DNA from: JBBDXI01 sp040902425
GTDB lineage: Bacteria; Planctomycetota; Phycisphaerae; Phycisphaerales; UBA1924
Assembly: GCA_040902425.1 (NCBI GenBank)
Contig: JBBDXI010000066.1
Coordinates: forward strand, 1 to 23,469
DNA length: 23,469 nt
Reading direction: 5' to 3'
Part shown: in pieces, positions 1-7,864 of the stretch
How positions within the stretch are numbered: the first letter of the stretch is position 1
How the letters are laid out: each line of letters starts with the position of its first letter
Translations under genes and position numbers: made by a program
Notes under the pieces: generated by a model
The model's database searches: none
Seen by the model: only the letters and a program-made list of their open reading frames with translations
Told to the model about the DNA's origin: nothing

Positions 1-197
1 GAGGCGCCGGCGCCCAGGCGCTGCTCCAGCCGCGGGATGGCCATCAGCGCCCCGATCGCCAGCGCCCCGACCAGCAGGCCGCTGACCACCAGCCCGGCGA
101 GGCCGCGCCGGGGTGCGCCCCCGCCGCCCTCCGCCTTGCGGTCCCGCGAGCGCGCAGCGCCGCCCCGGGCGCCCTCTTTCTTTCTGAACAGTCCCAT
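1..197 (-). CDS. ftsQ: FtsQ-like division protein, N-terminal fragment
   Basis: This open frame begins with ATG at 197 and runs off the left edge of the window, so only about 65 residues are seen. The product starts MGLFRKKEGARGG, has a basic cytoplasmic tail rich in Arg, Lys and Gly, and then one hydrophobic segment at about residues 32-54 that could cross the membrane. That is the expected N-terminal layout of the bitopic division protein FtsQ. A purine-rich GGGGAG lies 9 nt before the ATG. The gene follows murC, murB and ddl on the same strand, and ftsQ is the usual next gene in this cluster. The POTRA and beta domains are outside the window, so the name rests mainly on position and topology. 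Confidence 0.6.
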   Translation of the reverse strand, partial: MGLFRKKEGARGGAARSRDRKAEGGGGAPRRGLAGLVVSGLLVGALAIGALMAIPRLEQRLGAGA

Positions 198-235
198 CGT
201 GGCCGGCTCCCCGCAAATCCCGGGCCGTGCCGTGC

Positions 236-292
236 CACGGGTTCGCCGCCGTCTTCGGCGGCACGCGCTAGCGCTGCGCTAGCACACCCGTG
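236..292. repeat. Nested palindromes forming a three-way-junction-like structure
   Basis: An outer stem CACGGGT (236-242) pairs with ACCCGTG (286-292). It encloses two perfect hairpins: GCCGCCG-TCTT-CGGCGGC (245-262) and GCTAGCGC-T-GCGCTAGC (267-283). The element lies in the 103-nt gap between the ddl stop and the ftsQ start, so it would be in the ftsQ leader of a polycistronic message. It could be an RNA structure tuning ftsQ expression or a member of a dispersed palindromic repeat family. It has no T-run typical of an intrinsic terminator. Confidence 0.6.
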
Positions 293-300
293 CCTCGCCG

Positions 301-1259
301 CTACCCCGCCGCCGCGCGCCCCGCAGACGCGTCGGCGGCGTTCGGCACGCCGTCCCGGAGGGCCAGTTCCACCAGCCGCTGACACAGGTCGGGCATCTCC
401 AGCCCGATGCTCCTCGCCGCCATCGGCACCAGGGAGTGCGATGTGAACCCCGGCATCGTGTTGATCTCCAGCAGCCAGTGCCGGCCCCGCCCGTCGAGGA
501 TGAAGTCCACCCGCGCAAGATGCCGCACGCCCAGCGCCCGCGCCAGCGTCACCGCATCCCGGCGGACCCGCTCCCCCACCCCCGCCGGCAGGTCCGGGTT
601 CACCACGTACCGCGTGTCATCCCGCGTGTACTTCGCCTCGTAGTCGTACGGCCCCTCCGCGGGGATGATCTGGACGATCGGCAGCGGCTCGCCGTCCAGC
701 AGCCCCACCGTCAGCTCCCGCCCCGCGATGAACCGCTCCGCCATGTACACCCGCCCCCCCCCCGGGTGAGCCGCCACATCCTCGCGGACGGCCGCGCGGG
801 CGCCCTTCCAGCACCCCTCACACCGGATGATGTGCAGGCCCACGCTCGACCCGTCGTGCACCGGCTTCACCACCGCCGGCGGCGCAATCGGCAGAACGTC
901 GTCCTTGACGTTGATCACGCACGACTCCGGCGTCGGGATCGCCGCGCAGGCCGCGGCCATCTTGGTCGCCATCTTGTCCATGGCCAGCCGCGCTATGCCC
1001 GGCCCGCACCCGACGTACGGCCGCGCGCCCGCCTCCAGCAGATCCTGCAGCGGCCCGCCCTCCCCGAACGGCCCGTGCAGCGCGGGGAAGACGACATCTC
1101 CCGGCAGCGCCCTCAGTTCCCCCTCGCCGATCCGGTCGATCACGCGGTGCTCGACGCCAAACTTCCCGCCGGCTCGCAGGGCCTCCGCGATCGCGCCGGC
1201 GCTGTTCAGGCTCACCTCGCGCTCCGCATCCGGCCCGCCCCCGAGCACCAGAACTGTGA

Positions 1260-1263
<4 letters not shown>
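301..1263 (-). CDS. ddl: D-alanine--D-alanine ligase
   Basis: This 320-residue ATP-grasp enzyme joins two D-alanines for the UDP-MurNAc pentapeptide in the cytoplasm. Visible family marks are the N-terminal LGGGPDAEREVSLNSA, the ATP-binding stretch VVKPVHDGSSVGLHI, the omega-loop YDYEAKYT with the Lys-Tyr pair typical of D-Ala-D-Ala rather than D-lactate ligases, and the C-terminal metal/substrate motif LLEINTMPGFTSHSLVP. The start at 1263 is set by the family N-terminus; the open frame continues upstream only as the shadow of murB. The start overlaps the murB stop in an ATGA, suggesting translational coupling. The coding strand contains a run of ten G at 754-763 encoding part of HPGGGR, an unusual homopolymer for a core gene. 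Confidence 0.95.
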
Positions 1264-2264
<1,001 letters not shown>

Positions 2265-2274
2265 CGGTTCCCCC

Positions 2275-3831
2275 TCAGGCCTTGCGCGCCAGGTACGCCC
2301 GCCCGACCTGCCACACCGGCCCGGCGCCCATGACCACCACCGCGTCGCCCCCGCGGCAGAGCGTCCCCAGCTGCTCGACGATCGCCTCGAACGGGTGCAG
2401 GTGCATCGCGTTCGTCCCCCGCTGGCGCAGCCGGTCCACCAGGTCCGCGGCCGTCACCCGGTGCCGCTCCTCCTGGCTGTCGCGGACAAAGTAGATCTGC
2501 GGAACGATTACCACATCCGCGTCGCTGAAGGCGGTGGCGAACTCCTCCATCAGGTGGCGGGTCCGCGAGTGCTGGTGCGGCTGGAAGACGCAGATCAGCC
2601 GCCCGCCCCGGTCCTGCGGGCGCTCGAAGTCGCGCAGGGCCCGCAGCGTCGCCGCCACCTCCGTCGGGTGGTGCCCGTAGTCGTCGAACACGCGGACCGA
2701 CCCCCCGCCCGCATCCCGCGCGCCCAGGAACTGCATCCGCCGGTCCACGCCCCGGAACGCCGCCAGCGAGCGGGCCACGACGCCCGGCTCCGCGCCGACC
2801 ATCACCGCCAGCGTGCAGGCCGTCGCCGCGTTCATCGCGTTGTGCGCCCCGGGAACGACCATCGGCCACTGGGCCACCGTCTCGCCCCCGCCCCCCCCGC
2901 TGCGCACCTGCACCCGCCGCGGCGGGGGGTCGAAGCTCACGACCCAGTCGGCCTCGGGGCTGAAGCCGATGGTCTCCACGCGGGCCGCCACCCCCGCCGT
3001 CACCTTCAGCCGCGAGGCCCCGTCGTGGGCGATCAGCAGCCGCCCCCCCGCCTCCGCCGGCGCCACCAGCCCCGCGAACTCGTGGAAGCTCTCGATCACC
3101 GCATCCAGCGTGCCGTACACATCCAGGTGGTCCGCCTCCACCGACGAGATCGACGCCACCAGCGGCCGGTAGTTGTGGAACGAGCGGTTGAACTCGCACG
3201 CCTCCGCCACCAGCAGCCCCGGCCGCCCCGCCAGCGGGCCCCGCGGGATCGTGTCGCTCCCCAGGCGGAACCCCCCCGCCGCCCCCGCGCCCCCGCTCTT
3301 CTCCGCCAGGCACCCGCCGACCAGTTGCCCGCACGTAGCCCCGACGATCACCGTCGGGTCCAGCCCCGCATCCGTCAGCGCAGCGCCGAGCATCGCCGTC
3401 GTCGTGCTCTTCCCGTGCGTGCCGGCGACCGCCACCCCCGACCGCCCCGCCATGCACCGGCCCAGCGCCTCGGCGTAGCTGTGGGTGGGCACGCTCCGTC
3501 GCTGCGCTTCAAGGAGAAGCGGGTGGTCCGGCCGGATCGCCGCCGACGCCACCAGCAGGTCGCACCGCGCCGGGAGCGCCGCCGCCGTCTCGTCCACCCC
3601 CACCGCGATCCCCTCCGCCCCCAGCAGCGCTGTCGTCTCCGACGCCGCCCCATCCGAGCCGCTCACCCGCGCCCCGCGGGCCTTCAGCATCCGCGCTAGC
3701 CCCGCCATCCCGCACCCGCCGATCCCGATCATGTAGACCGACCTGCCCGACACGTCAAAGCCCTCCGCGGGGCGCGGGGCGGCGGCGGTCGTGGGCGCAG
3801 TCACAGCGGGCATCCGTGCACCGGTCGGCAT
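2275..3831 (-). CDS. murC: UDP-N-acetylmuramate--L-alanine ligase
   Basis: This is the Mur ligase that adds L-Ala to UDP-MurNAc, using ATP, in the cytoplasm. The Rossmann-like N-domain shows MIGIGGCGMAGLA. The ATP loop is GTHGKSTTTAML, the central domain has VAEACEFNRSFHNYRP and EADHLDVYG, and the C-domain has NAMNAATA and DDYGHHPTEVAATLRAL. I place the start at the ATG at 3831 (518 residues) because TAGCGT sits 5 nt before it, the same arrangement seen at other first genes here. ATG at 3813 is the alternative, and the frame is open further upstream without support. It heads the murC-murB-ddl-ftsQ operon. Small Gly/Ala-rich loops at about 2895 and 3290 look like lineage-specific insertions. 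Confidence 0.94.
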   Translation of the reverse strand: MPTGARMPAVTAPTTAAAPRPAEGFDVSGRSVYMIGIGGCGMAGLARMLKARGARVSGSDGAASETTALLGAEGIAVGVDETAAALPARCDLLVASAAIRPDHPLLLEAQRRSVPTHSYAEALGRCMAGRSGVAVAGTHGKSTTTAMLGAALTDAGLDPTVIVGATCGQLVGGCLAEKSGGAGAAGGFRLGSDTIPRGPLAGRPGLLVAEACEFNRSFHNYRPLVASISSVEADHLDVYGTLDAVIESFHEFAGLVAPAEAGGRLLIAHDGASRLKVTAGVAARVETIGFSPEADWVVSFDPPPRRVQVRSGGGGGETVAQWPMVVPGAHNAMNAATACTLAVMVGAEPGVVARSLAAFRGVDRRMQFLGARDAGGGSVRVFDDYGHHPTEVAATLRALRDFERPQDRGGRLICVFQPHQHSRTRHLMEEFATAFSDADVVIVPQIYFVRDSQEERHRVTAADLVDRLRQRGTNAMHLHPFEAIVEQLGTLCRGGDAVVVMGAGPVWQVGRAYLARKA

Positions 3832-3836
3832 GCCCC

Positions 3837-3842
3837 ACGCTA
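3837..3842 (-). promoter_or_regulatory. Candidate -10 hexamer of murC (leaderless type)
   Basis: TAGCGT on the minus strand ends 5 nt before the murC ATG at 3831. This matches TANNNT hexamers at the same distance from other starts in the window. No convincing -35 was seen 16-18 nt further upstream. Confidence 0.35.
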
Positions 3843-3923
3843 TCGGACAACCCCTCCGCCCGCCGTGAGCCGCCCGGGGCCGACAGCCCGCACGGGGCCC
3901 GGCCGCGGCCGGCGTGGCCCCTT

Positions 3924-4166
3924 TCAGCATGAAACCTCGAAGAACCGCTCGTCCGTCCCGCCCTCACCGACGGCGAAGCGGATGCACCGGGCGCACCGGG
4001 GGCACGTCGCCCGGTACTCCTTGCCGTCGGCAGCGCGGTAGACCCGCAGGTAGGCCCCGGCGCACCGGAACCGAACCCCGAGCCACGGCCGCCCGCCGGC
4101 CGATCCCCCGGCGCGGTCCGCCTGTTCTTCACCCTCCGGGACATACCGGTCGCCATCGCCACGCAT
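3924..4166 (-). CDS. Small cysteine-motif protein of unknown function
   Basis: This encodes about 80 residues when started at the ATG at 4166; the frame is open further upstream but that part looks like non-coding GC-rich sequence. The C-terminal half is ordered and probably conserved: WLGVRFRCAGAYLRVYR, then GKEYRATCPRCARCIRF, then GGTDERFFEVSC. The CPRC-ARC cluster plus the upstream Cys could bind zinc or form a compact beta-ribbon. I recall similar short proteins in Phycisphaerae-type genomes but know no function for them. It lies upstream of murC on the same strand with 82 nt between, and is divergent from lpxI. Codon-level structure in the last 55 residues supports a real gene; the N-terminus is uncertain. 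Confidence 0.65.
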   Translation of the reverse strand: MRGDGDRYVPEGEEQADRAGGSAGGRPWLGVRFRCAGAYLRVYRAADGKEYRATCPRCARCIRFAVGEGGTDERFFEVSC

Positions 4167-4268
4167 GCCCCATGCATCGGCTCGCCGCACCCGCGCCCCA
4201 AAGCGGCGCCCGCCCCCGCCCGCCGGCCCCGCCCCGGCCGGCTTACGATCACCCCGCTGGCACCCCGG

Positions 4269-4297
4269 TTGCCGCCGCGGGCGGCCGGATTTATTCT
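4269..4297 (+). promoter_or_regulatory. Candidate sigma70-type promoter for lpxI
   Basis: TTGCCG (4269-4274) and TATTCT (4292-4297) are separated by exactly 17 nt, each matching four of six consensus bases, in a local AT-richer patch. This would give a leader of about 90 nt before lpxI. Confidence 0.4.
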
Positions 4298-4353
4298 GTA
4301 CGGATTCATCCCGGGGCCGATTGAACCCCATCGGCCGGGACCTGTCCGGGCGC

Positions 4354-4372
4354 GGCAACTTCTAGAGTTGCC
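4354..4372 (+). promoter_or_regulatory. Hairpin/inverted repeat in the lpxI leader
   Basis: GGCAACT-TCTAG-AGTTGCC forms a perfect 7-bp stem with a 5-nt loop, 22 nt before the chosen lpxI start. It may be an operator dyad or an RNA hairpin in the leader; nothing downstream looks like a T-run terminator. Confidence 0.45.
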
Positions 4373-4394
4373 CTTTCCATTATCAGGGTCTCGA

Positions 4395-5417
4395 TTGCCC
4401 CGTCCGCTCACCATCCTGCCCGACCCACCCCCGCCCCCGACCGCCATCGGTCTCATCGCCGGCGGCGGGCGCCTGCCCATCATCATCGCCGAGGGTCTGC
4501 GCGACGCCGGGCACCCCGTCCACGGCCTCGGCCTCGCGCGCCAGTACGACCTCGCCCTCCCGCCCCTGTGCTCCTCCTTCCGTGAAGTCGGGCTCCTGCG
4601 GGTAGCGAGCTGGGCGAAGATCCTGAGCAAGCTCGGTGTCCGCCACGCCATCATGGTCGGGCGCGTCGACAAAGCCAAGATCATGCACGACCCGCTCCGG
4701 ATGCTCCGCAACATCCCGGACTTCCGGACCCTCGTCGCCTGGTACCGGCTGAAGCGCGGCGACCTCGCCAAGGACCGCCGTTCCCACGCCGTCCTCGCCG
4801 CCATCGCCGACGAGCTCGATCGGGGCGGCGTGCAGCTCATCGACTCGACCATCCCCATCCCGGATCAACTCGCGAGCGCCGGCGTGATGACCTCGCGCCA
4901 GCCCACCGCCGAGCAGTGGGCCGACATCGAGTTCGTATGGCCCCTGCTCACCGAGGTCCTGCGCCTCGACATCGGCCAGGCCATCGCCGTCCGCGAGCGG
5001 GATGTCATCGCCGTCGAGGCCGTCGAGGGCACCGACCGCATGATCGAGCGCGCCGGGCGCCTCTGCCGCGTCACCGGCTGGACGCTCGTCAAGGGCGCCC
5101 GCTCCGGGCACGACCGGCGCTCCGATGTCCCCACCATCGGCGTCACCACGATAGAGAACCTGCACCAGCACGGCGCCCGCTGCCTCGCGCTGGCCGCGGG
5201 CGACGTGATCATGATCGACAAGCCCCGCGTCCTCGAGCTCGCCGACGAGCTGGGGATCGCCGTGGTGGGCGTCACCCCCGGCCTCACCGGCGTCTCCGCC
5301 CCCGGCCTGCACGTCGCCGGGCCTCGCACCGCCCCCGCGCCGACCTCCGAGAACGGCCGCGAATCCGCCGAAGTGGTCATCCCCGGCCGCCCCGCCGAGC
5401 CCGTCCGCGCCGGCTGA
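4395..5417 (+). CDS. lpxI: UDP-2,3-diacylglucosamine pyrophosphatase LpxI
   Basis: LpxI (DUF1009 family) hydrolyses UDP-2,3-diacyl-glucosamine to lipid X in lipid A synthesis, replacing LpxH in many bacteria. Family marks are the start of the first domain, IGLIAGGGRLPIIIAEG, then SWAKILSKLGVRHAIMVGRVDK, and the C-terminal domain with AIAVRERDVIAVEAVEGTD, HDRRSDVPTIG (the Asp-rich loop that includes the catalytic Asp in the Caulobacter enzyme) and ALAAGDVIMIDK. There is no in-frame ATG near the family N-terminus. I chose the TTG at 4395 (340 residues); TTG at 4368 is possible. The product carries about 45 extra C-terminal residues of low complexity compared with the core. The tlyA-like gene follows after 13 nt, suggesting co-transcription. 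Confidence 0.9.
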   Translation: MPRPLTILPDPPPPPTAIGLIAGGGRLPIIIAEGLRDAGHPVHGLGLARQYDLALPPLCSSFREVGLLRVASWAKILSKLGVRHAIMVGRVDKAKIMHDPLRMLRNIPDFRTLVAWYRLKRGDLAKDRRSHAVLAAIADELDRGGVQLIDSTIPIPDQLASAGVMTSRQPTAEQWADIEFVWPLLTEVLRLDIGQAIAVRERDVIAVEAVEGTDRMIERAGRLCRVTGWTLVKGARSGHDRRSDVPTIGVTTIENLHQHGARCLALAAGDVIMIDKPRVLELADELGIAVVGVTPGLTGVSAPGLHVAGPRTAPAPTSENGRESAEVVIPGRPAEPVRAG

Positions 5418-5430
5418 CTCCCCACATCCA

Positions 5431-6057
5431 ATGGCCGGCGAGAGCCCACCCCCGCCCCCCTGCCCCTACGTCGGCCGCGGCGGCCTCAAGCTCCGCCACG
5501 CCCTCGACACCTTCGCCCTCGATCCCACCGGCCTCACCTGCGCCGACTTCGGCGCCAACGTCGGCGGCTTCACGGACTGCCTCCTCCAGGCCGGCGCTGC
5601 CCGCGTTTACGCGGTCGACACCGGCTACGGGAACCTCGCCTGGAAGCTCCGCCAGGACCCGCGCGTCGTCGTCATGGAACGCACCAACGCCCTCCACGCC
5701 GACCCGCCCGCCGACGACCGCGCCCGGCCCATCCTCATGGACCTCATCGCCATCGATCTCGCCTGGACCCCCCAGCGCCACGCCATCCCCGCCGCGCTCC
5801 GCTGGCTGAAGCCCGGCGCCCGCATCATCTCCCTCATCAAGCCCCACTACGAAGCCGCCCCCGACGAGAAGCACCTCCTCCACGGGGGCATCCTCACCGA
5901 ACCCGACGCCGAGCGCATCGTCCAAAGAACGGTCGCGGCCCTCCCCGCGCTCGGCGCCCGCGCGCTCGGCCTCACCCGGTCCCCGATCCTCGGCGGCGCC
6001 TCAAAGAAGAAGTCCGCCGGCAACCCGGAATGGCTGGCGCTGCTCGCCCCCTGCTGA
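5431..6057 (+). CDS. TlyA-type RNA 2'-O-methyltransferase lacking the S4 domain
   Basis: The 208-residue product matches the methyltransferase half of TlyA/hemolysin-A proteins (FtsJ fold, SAM-dependent ribose methylation of rRNA). YVGRGGLKLRHAL occurs almost at the N-terminus, then the SAM loop DFGANVGGFTDCLLQAGA, VYAVDTGYGNLAWKLRQD, VVMERTNA, DLIAIDLAW and ISLIKPHYEA. The Lys of GLKL, the Asp of IAIDL and the Lys of LIKP fit the catalytic Lys-Asp-Lys set of the fold. Normal TlyA has an S4 RNA-binding domain of about 60 residues before YVSRGG; here only about 12 residues precede it. The frame contains no upstream S4-like sequence, because lpxI ends 13 nt earlier. It is probably co-transcribed with lpxI. 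Confidence 0.8.
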   Translation: MAGESPPPPPCPYVGRGGLKLRHALDTFALDPTGLTCADFGANVGGFTDCLLQAGAARVYAVDTGYGNLAWKLRQDPRVVVMERTNALHADPPADDRARPILMDLIAIDLAWTPQRHAIPAALRWLKPGARIISLIKPHYEAAPDEKHLLHGGILTEPDAERIVQRTVAALPALGARALGLTRSPILGGASKKKSAGNPEWLALLAPC

Positions 6058-6082
6058 ACGCCGGAACCCGCCGCCCCCCCGA

Positions 6083-6108
6083 TGCGGGCTTCGCGCTTCA
6101 GGCCCGCA
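6083..6108. terminator. Weak hairpin between convergent genes
   Basis: TGCGGGC (6083-6089) and GCCCGCA (6102-6108) form a 7-bp stem with a 12-nt loop, just after the methyltransferase stop and overlapping the last codons of the convergent tetR-type gene. There is no T-run on either side, so a terminator role is only suggested by position. Confidence 0.25.
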
Positions 6109-6733
6109 CTCCGCGGCGCTTCCGTTGCCCGGCCCGCGCGCCGCGGCGTTGCGCCAGATACGGCCCGAGCACCGCCCCCAGGTTCCCCGCCACGAACGCG
6201 GCGCAGGCCCCCTCGCGCGAGAACGCCCACGTCAGCATCGACCCGCTGATCGCCACCTCCACCGACCGCGCCAGCGAGGCCGTGTCGGCGCCCGCCACCA
6301 CTTCCCCCGCGGAGACCGCCGCATCCAGCCGCTCGCGCAGCCAGCGCCGCGTGTCCCGCGCCTGGACCTCCAGGGCCCGGTGCATCCCCGGGTCCGCCAG
6401 GTCAAGCTGCAGCCACCCCAGGTGGTGCGCCAGTGCCGACGGCGACTCGCCCATCCGCGCCATGCAAGCCGCGTACGCACGCACGGCCCCCAGCGGCGAC
6501 CCGTGCTCCGCGGCAAGCGTCCGCAGGCTCTCCCGCATGAAGACGGCCGCCTGCTCCGCCAGCAGCCGCAGCAGCGCCGCCTTGGAGCCGAACCGCTGCA
6601 CCAGCGCCCCCGCCGTCAGGCCCGCCTCCGCGGCGATGTCGGCCAGGGTCAGCTCCGCCGGCCCCAGCCGCGACATCACGCGGTAGGCCGCGCTGAACAC
6701 CTCGTCGTCGCTCGCTTTTTTCGGCCTCGCCAC
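6098..6733 (-). CDS. TetR-family transcriptional repressor
   Basis: The 211-residue protein starts with GTG at 6733, with AGGA about 8 nt upstream. Its N-terminal 60 residues are a TetR helix-turn-helix: ELTLADIAAEAGLTAGALVQRFGSKAALL. The alpha-helical C-terminal ligand domain (about 65-200) is not assignable to a ligand class, and the protein ends in a basic tail (GARAGQRKRRGVRA). It is divergent from the dehydrogenase-like gene at 6858. A perfect 22-bp palindrome and a related half-site lie in the shared intergenic region, so it very likely represses that gene and itself. It is convergent with the TlyA-like gene. Confidence 0.88.
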   Translation of the reverse strand: MARPKKASDDEVFSAAYRVMSRLGPAELTLADIAAEAGLTAGALVQRFGSKAALLRLLAEQAAVFMRESLRTLAAEHGSPLGAVRAYAACMARMGESPSALAHHLGWLQLDLADPGMHRALEVQARDTRRWLRERLDAAVSAGEVVAGADTASLARSVEVAISGSMLTWAFSREGACAAFVAGNLGAVLGPYLAQRRGARAGQRKRRGVRA

Positions 6734-6762
6734 TTGACTGTTCCTGAATGACCGTTTAGATT
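6734..6762 (+). promoter_or_regulatory. Sigma70-type promoter of the dehydrogenase-like gene
   Basis: TTGACT (6734-6739) and TAGATT (6757-6762) are spaced by exactly 17 nt and point towards the gene at 6858. The CCGTTTAG half-site (6752-6759) overlaps the -10, so TetR binding there would block RNA polymerase. This is the best consensus promoter in the window. Confidence 0.6.
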
Positions 6763-6786
6763 CAATACTAAACGGCCGTTTAGTAT
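6752..6786. promoter_or_regulatory. TetR operator: 22-bp palindrome plus extra half-site
   Basis: A perfect 22-bp palindrome covers 6765-6786, centred on AAACGG/CCGTTT. A third half-site, CCGTTTAG, lies at 6752-6759 and also forms an inverted repeat with CTAAACGG at 6768-6775. The sites overlap and follow the -10 of the plus-strand promoter and lie upstream of the tetR-type gene, fitting autoregulated divergent control. Confidence 0.75.
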
Positions 6787-6789
6787 ATC

Positions 6790-6799
6790 GGGGGGGGGG
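6790..6799 (+). repeat. Run of ten G in the dehydrogenase leader
   Basis: Ten consecutive G follow the operator and precede the ribosome binding site by about 48 nt. Such a tract is prone to slippage, and to sequencing error. Confidence 0.8.
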
Positions 6800-6857
6800 C
6801 CGGCGCTGTGCCAGTATCCCGCGGAAACAAGACGGCCGCGCACCTCAGGAGACGAAC

Positions 6858-7854
6858 ATGAAGCCGCTGAACGGGAAGATCGCGGTGGTGGCAGGAGCGG
6901 CCCGGGGCGCCGGCCGCGGCGTCGCCCGCATGCTCGGCGAGGCCGGTGCCACGGTGTACTGCACCGGGCGCAGCAGCCGCTCGAAGCCCAACACGAGCAA
7001 CCACCACTACGCCGGCCGCCCCGAGACCATCGAGGAGACCTCCGAACTGGTGGGCGCCGCCGGCGGCGTCGGCATCCCCGCCCGTGTCGACCATTCCGAC
7101 GAGGGCGAGGTCTCGGCGCTCTTCGAGCGCATCGGGCGTGAGCATAAGGGGCTGGACATCCTCGTCAACGTTCTCACGGGCTCACCCGTGGCTTCGTGGG
7201 AGCCGTTCTGGAAGCTCGGGATCGAAGAGGGCCGGGCGCAGGTCGATGGATGGGTCTGGCCGCACATCATCACCTGCCGCCACGCCGTGCCCCTGATGCT
7301 CCGATCGAGAGAGTCGGGCAAGCCCGGGCGCAAGCGACCGCCGGAACGAACGACCGGCACGCCCACGGGCACAGGCCTGATCGTCGAGATCATCGAGCAG
7401 GAGGGCATCGGCCACCACGGCTCGTTCTTCTTCGATCTCTTCGAGATCTGCCTGAAGCGCCTGGCGTGGACCCTCGCCGAGGAACTGGCCCCCCACAACA
7501 TCGCCGCGCTCTCGATCACGCCGGGCTTCATGCGCACCGAGGCCATCCTCGAGGGCTTCGGCGTGAAGGAATCCAACTGGCGAGACGCCGCCGAGGACCC
7601 CAAGGCCAAGGGTTACGGGTGGGTCCATTCCGAGACGCCCTGCTTCGTCGGACGCGCCATCGCCGCCCTCGCGGCCGACCCGCGCCTCCTCGCCAAGTCC
7701 GGCGGCATCTACACGTCCCAGGGCCTCGCCCGCGAGTACGGCTTCACCGACCTCGACGGCTCGCGCCCCGACATGCGCAAGTACATGGAGGAGCACCACC
7801 CGCACCTGGTGAACGCCAAGGGCAAGGCCCCGTTCCAGTGGAAGGTCGTCGGGG
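6858..7854 (+). CDS. Short-chain dehydrogenase-like protein, 3' end lost in gap
   Basis: About 332 residues are visible before the frame enters an assembly gap. The ATG is preceded by AGGAGA at 6847-6852, a strong ribosome binding site. The N-terminus has the nucleotide-binding pattern KIAVVAGAARGAGRGVARMLGEAGA and CTGRSS, then LDILVNVLTGS, as in DHRS1-like classical SDRs. The helix that normally carries Tyr-xxx-Lys (for example YDLAK in close relatives) reads FFDLFEICLKRLAW, so Phe and Glu appear to replace the catalytic Tyr and Lys. The C-terminal SITPGFMRTEAILEGFGV is well kept. It is controlled by the divergent TetR. Either the chemistry has changed or the protein is a non-catalytic binder. 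The missing 3' part is probably only a few codons. Confidence 0.8.
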
Positions 7855-7864
7855 NNNNNNNNNN
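7855..7864. other. Assembly gap (10 N)
   Basis: Ten N, probably a placeholder of unknown true length, lie between the 3' ends of two convergent genes. Both stop codons are missing. Frames that read across it are artefacts. Confidence 0.97.

Noticed and set aside
236..292. Nested palindrome as a tRNA or tmRNA
   Set aside because: It lacks tRNA-invariant bases and a CCA-stem/anticodon layout; only the three-stem outline is similar.
3840..3923. Possible N-terminal extension of MurC or short gene upstream
   Set aside because: The translation is Arg/Pro/Gly-rich and has no family similarity; a start at 3831 or 3813 suffices.
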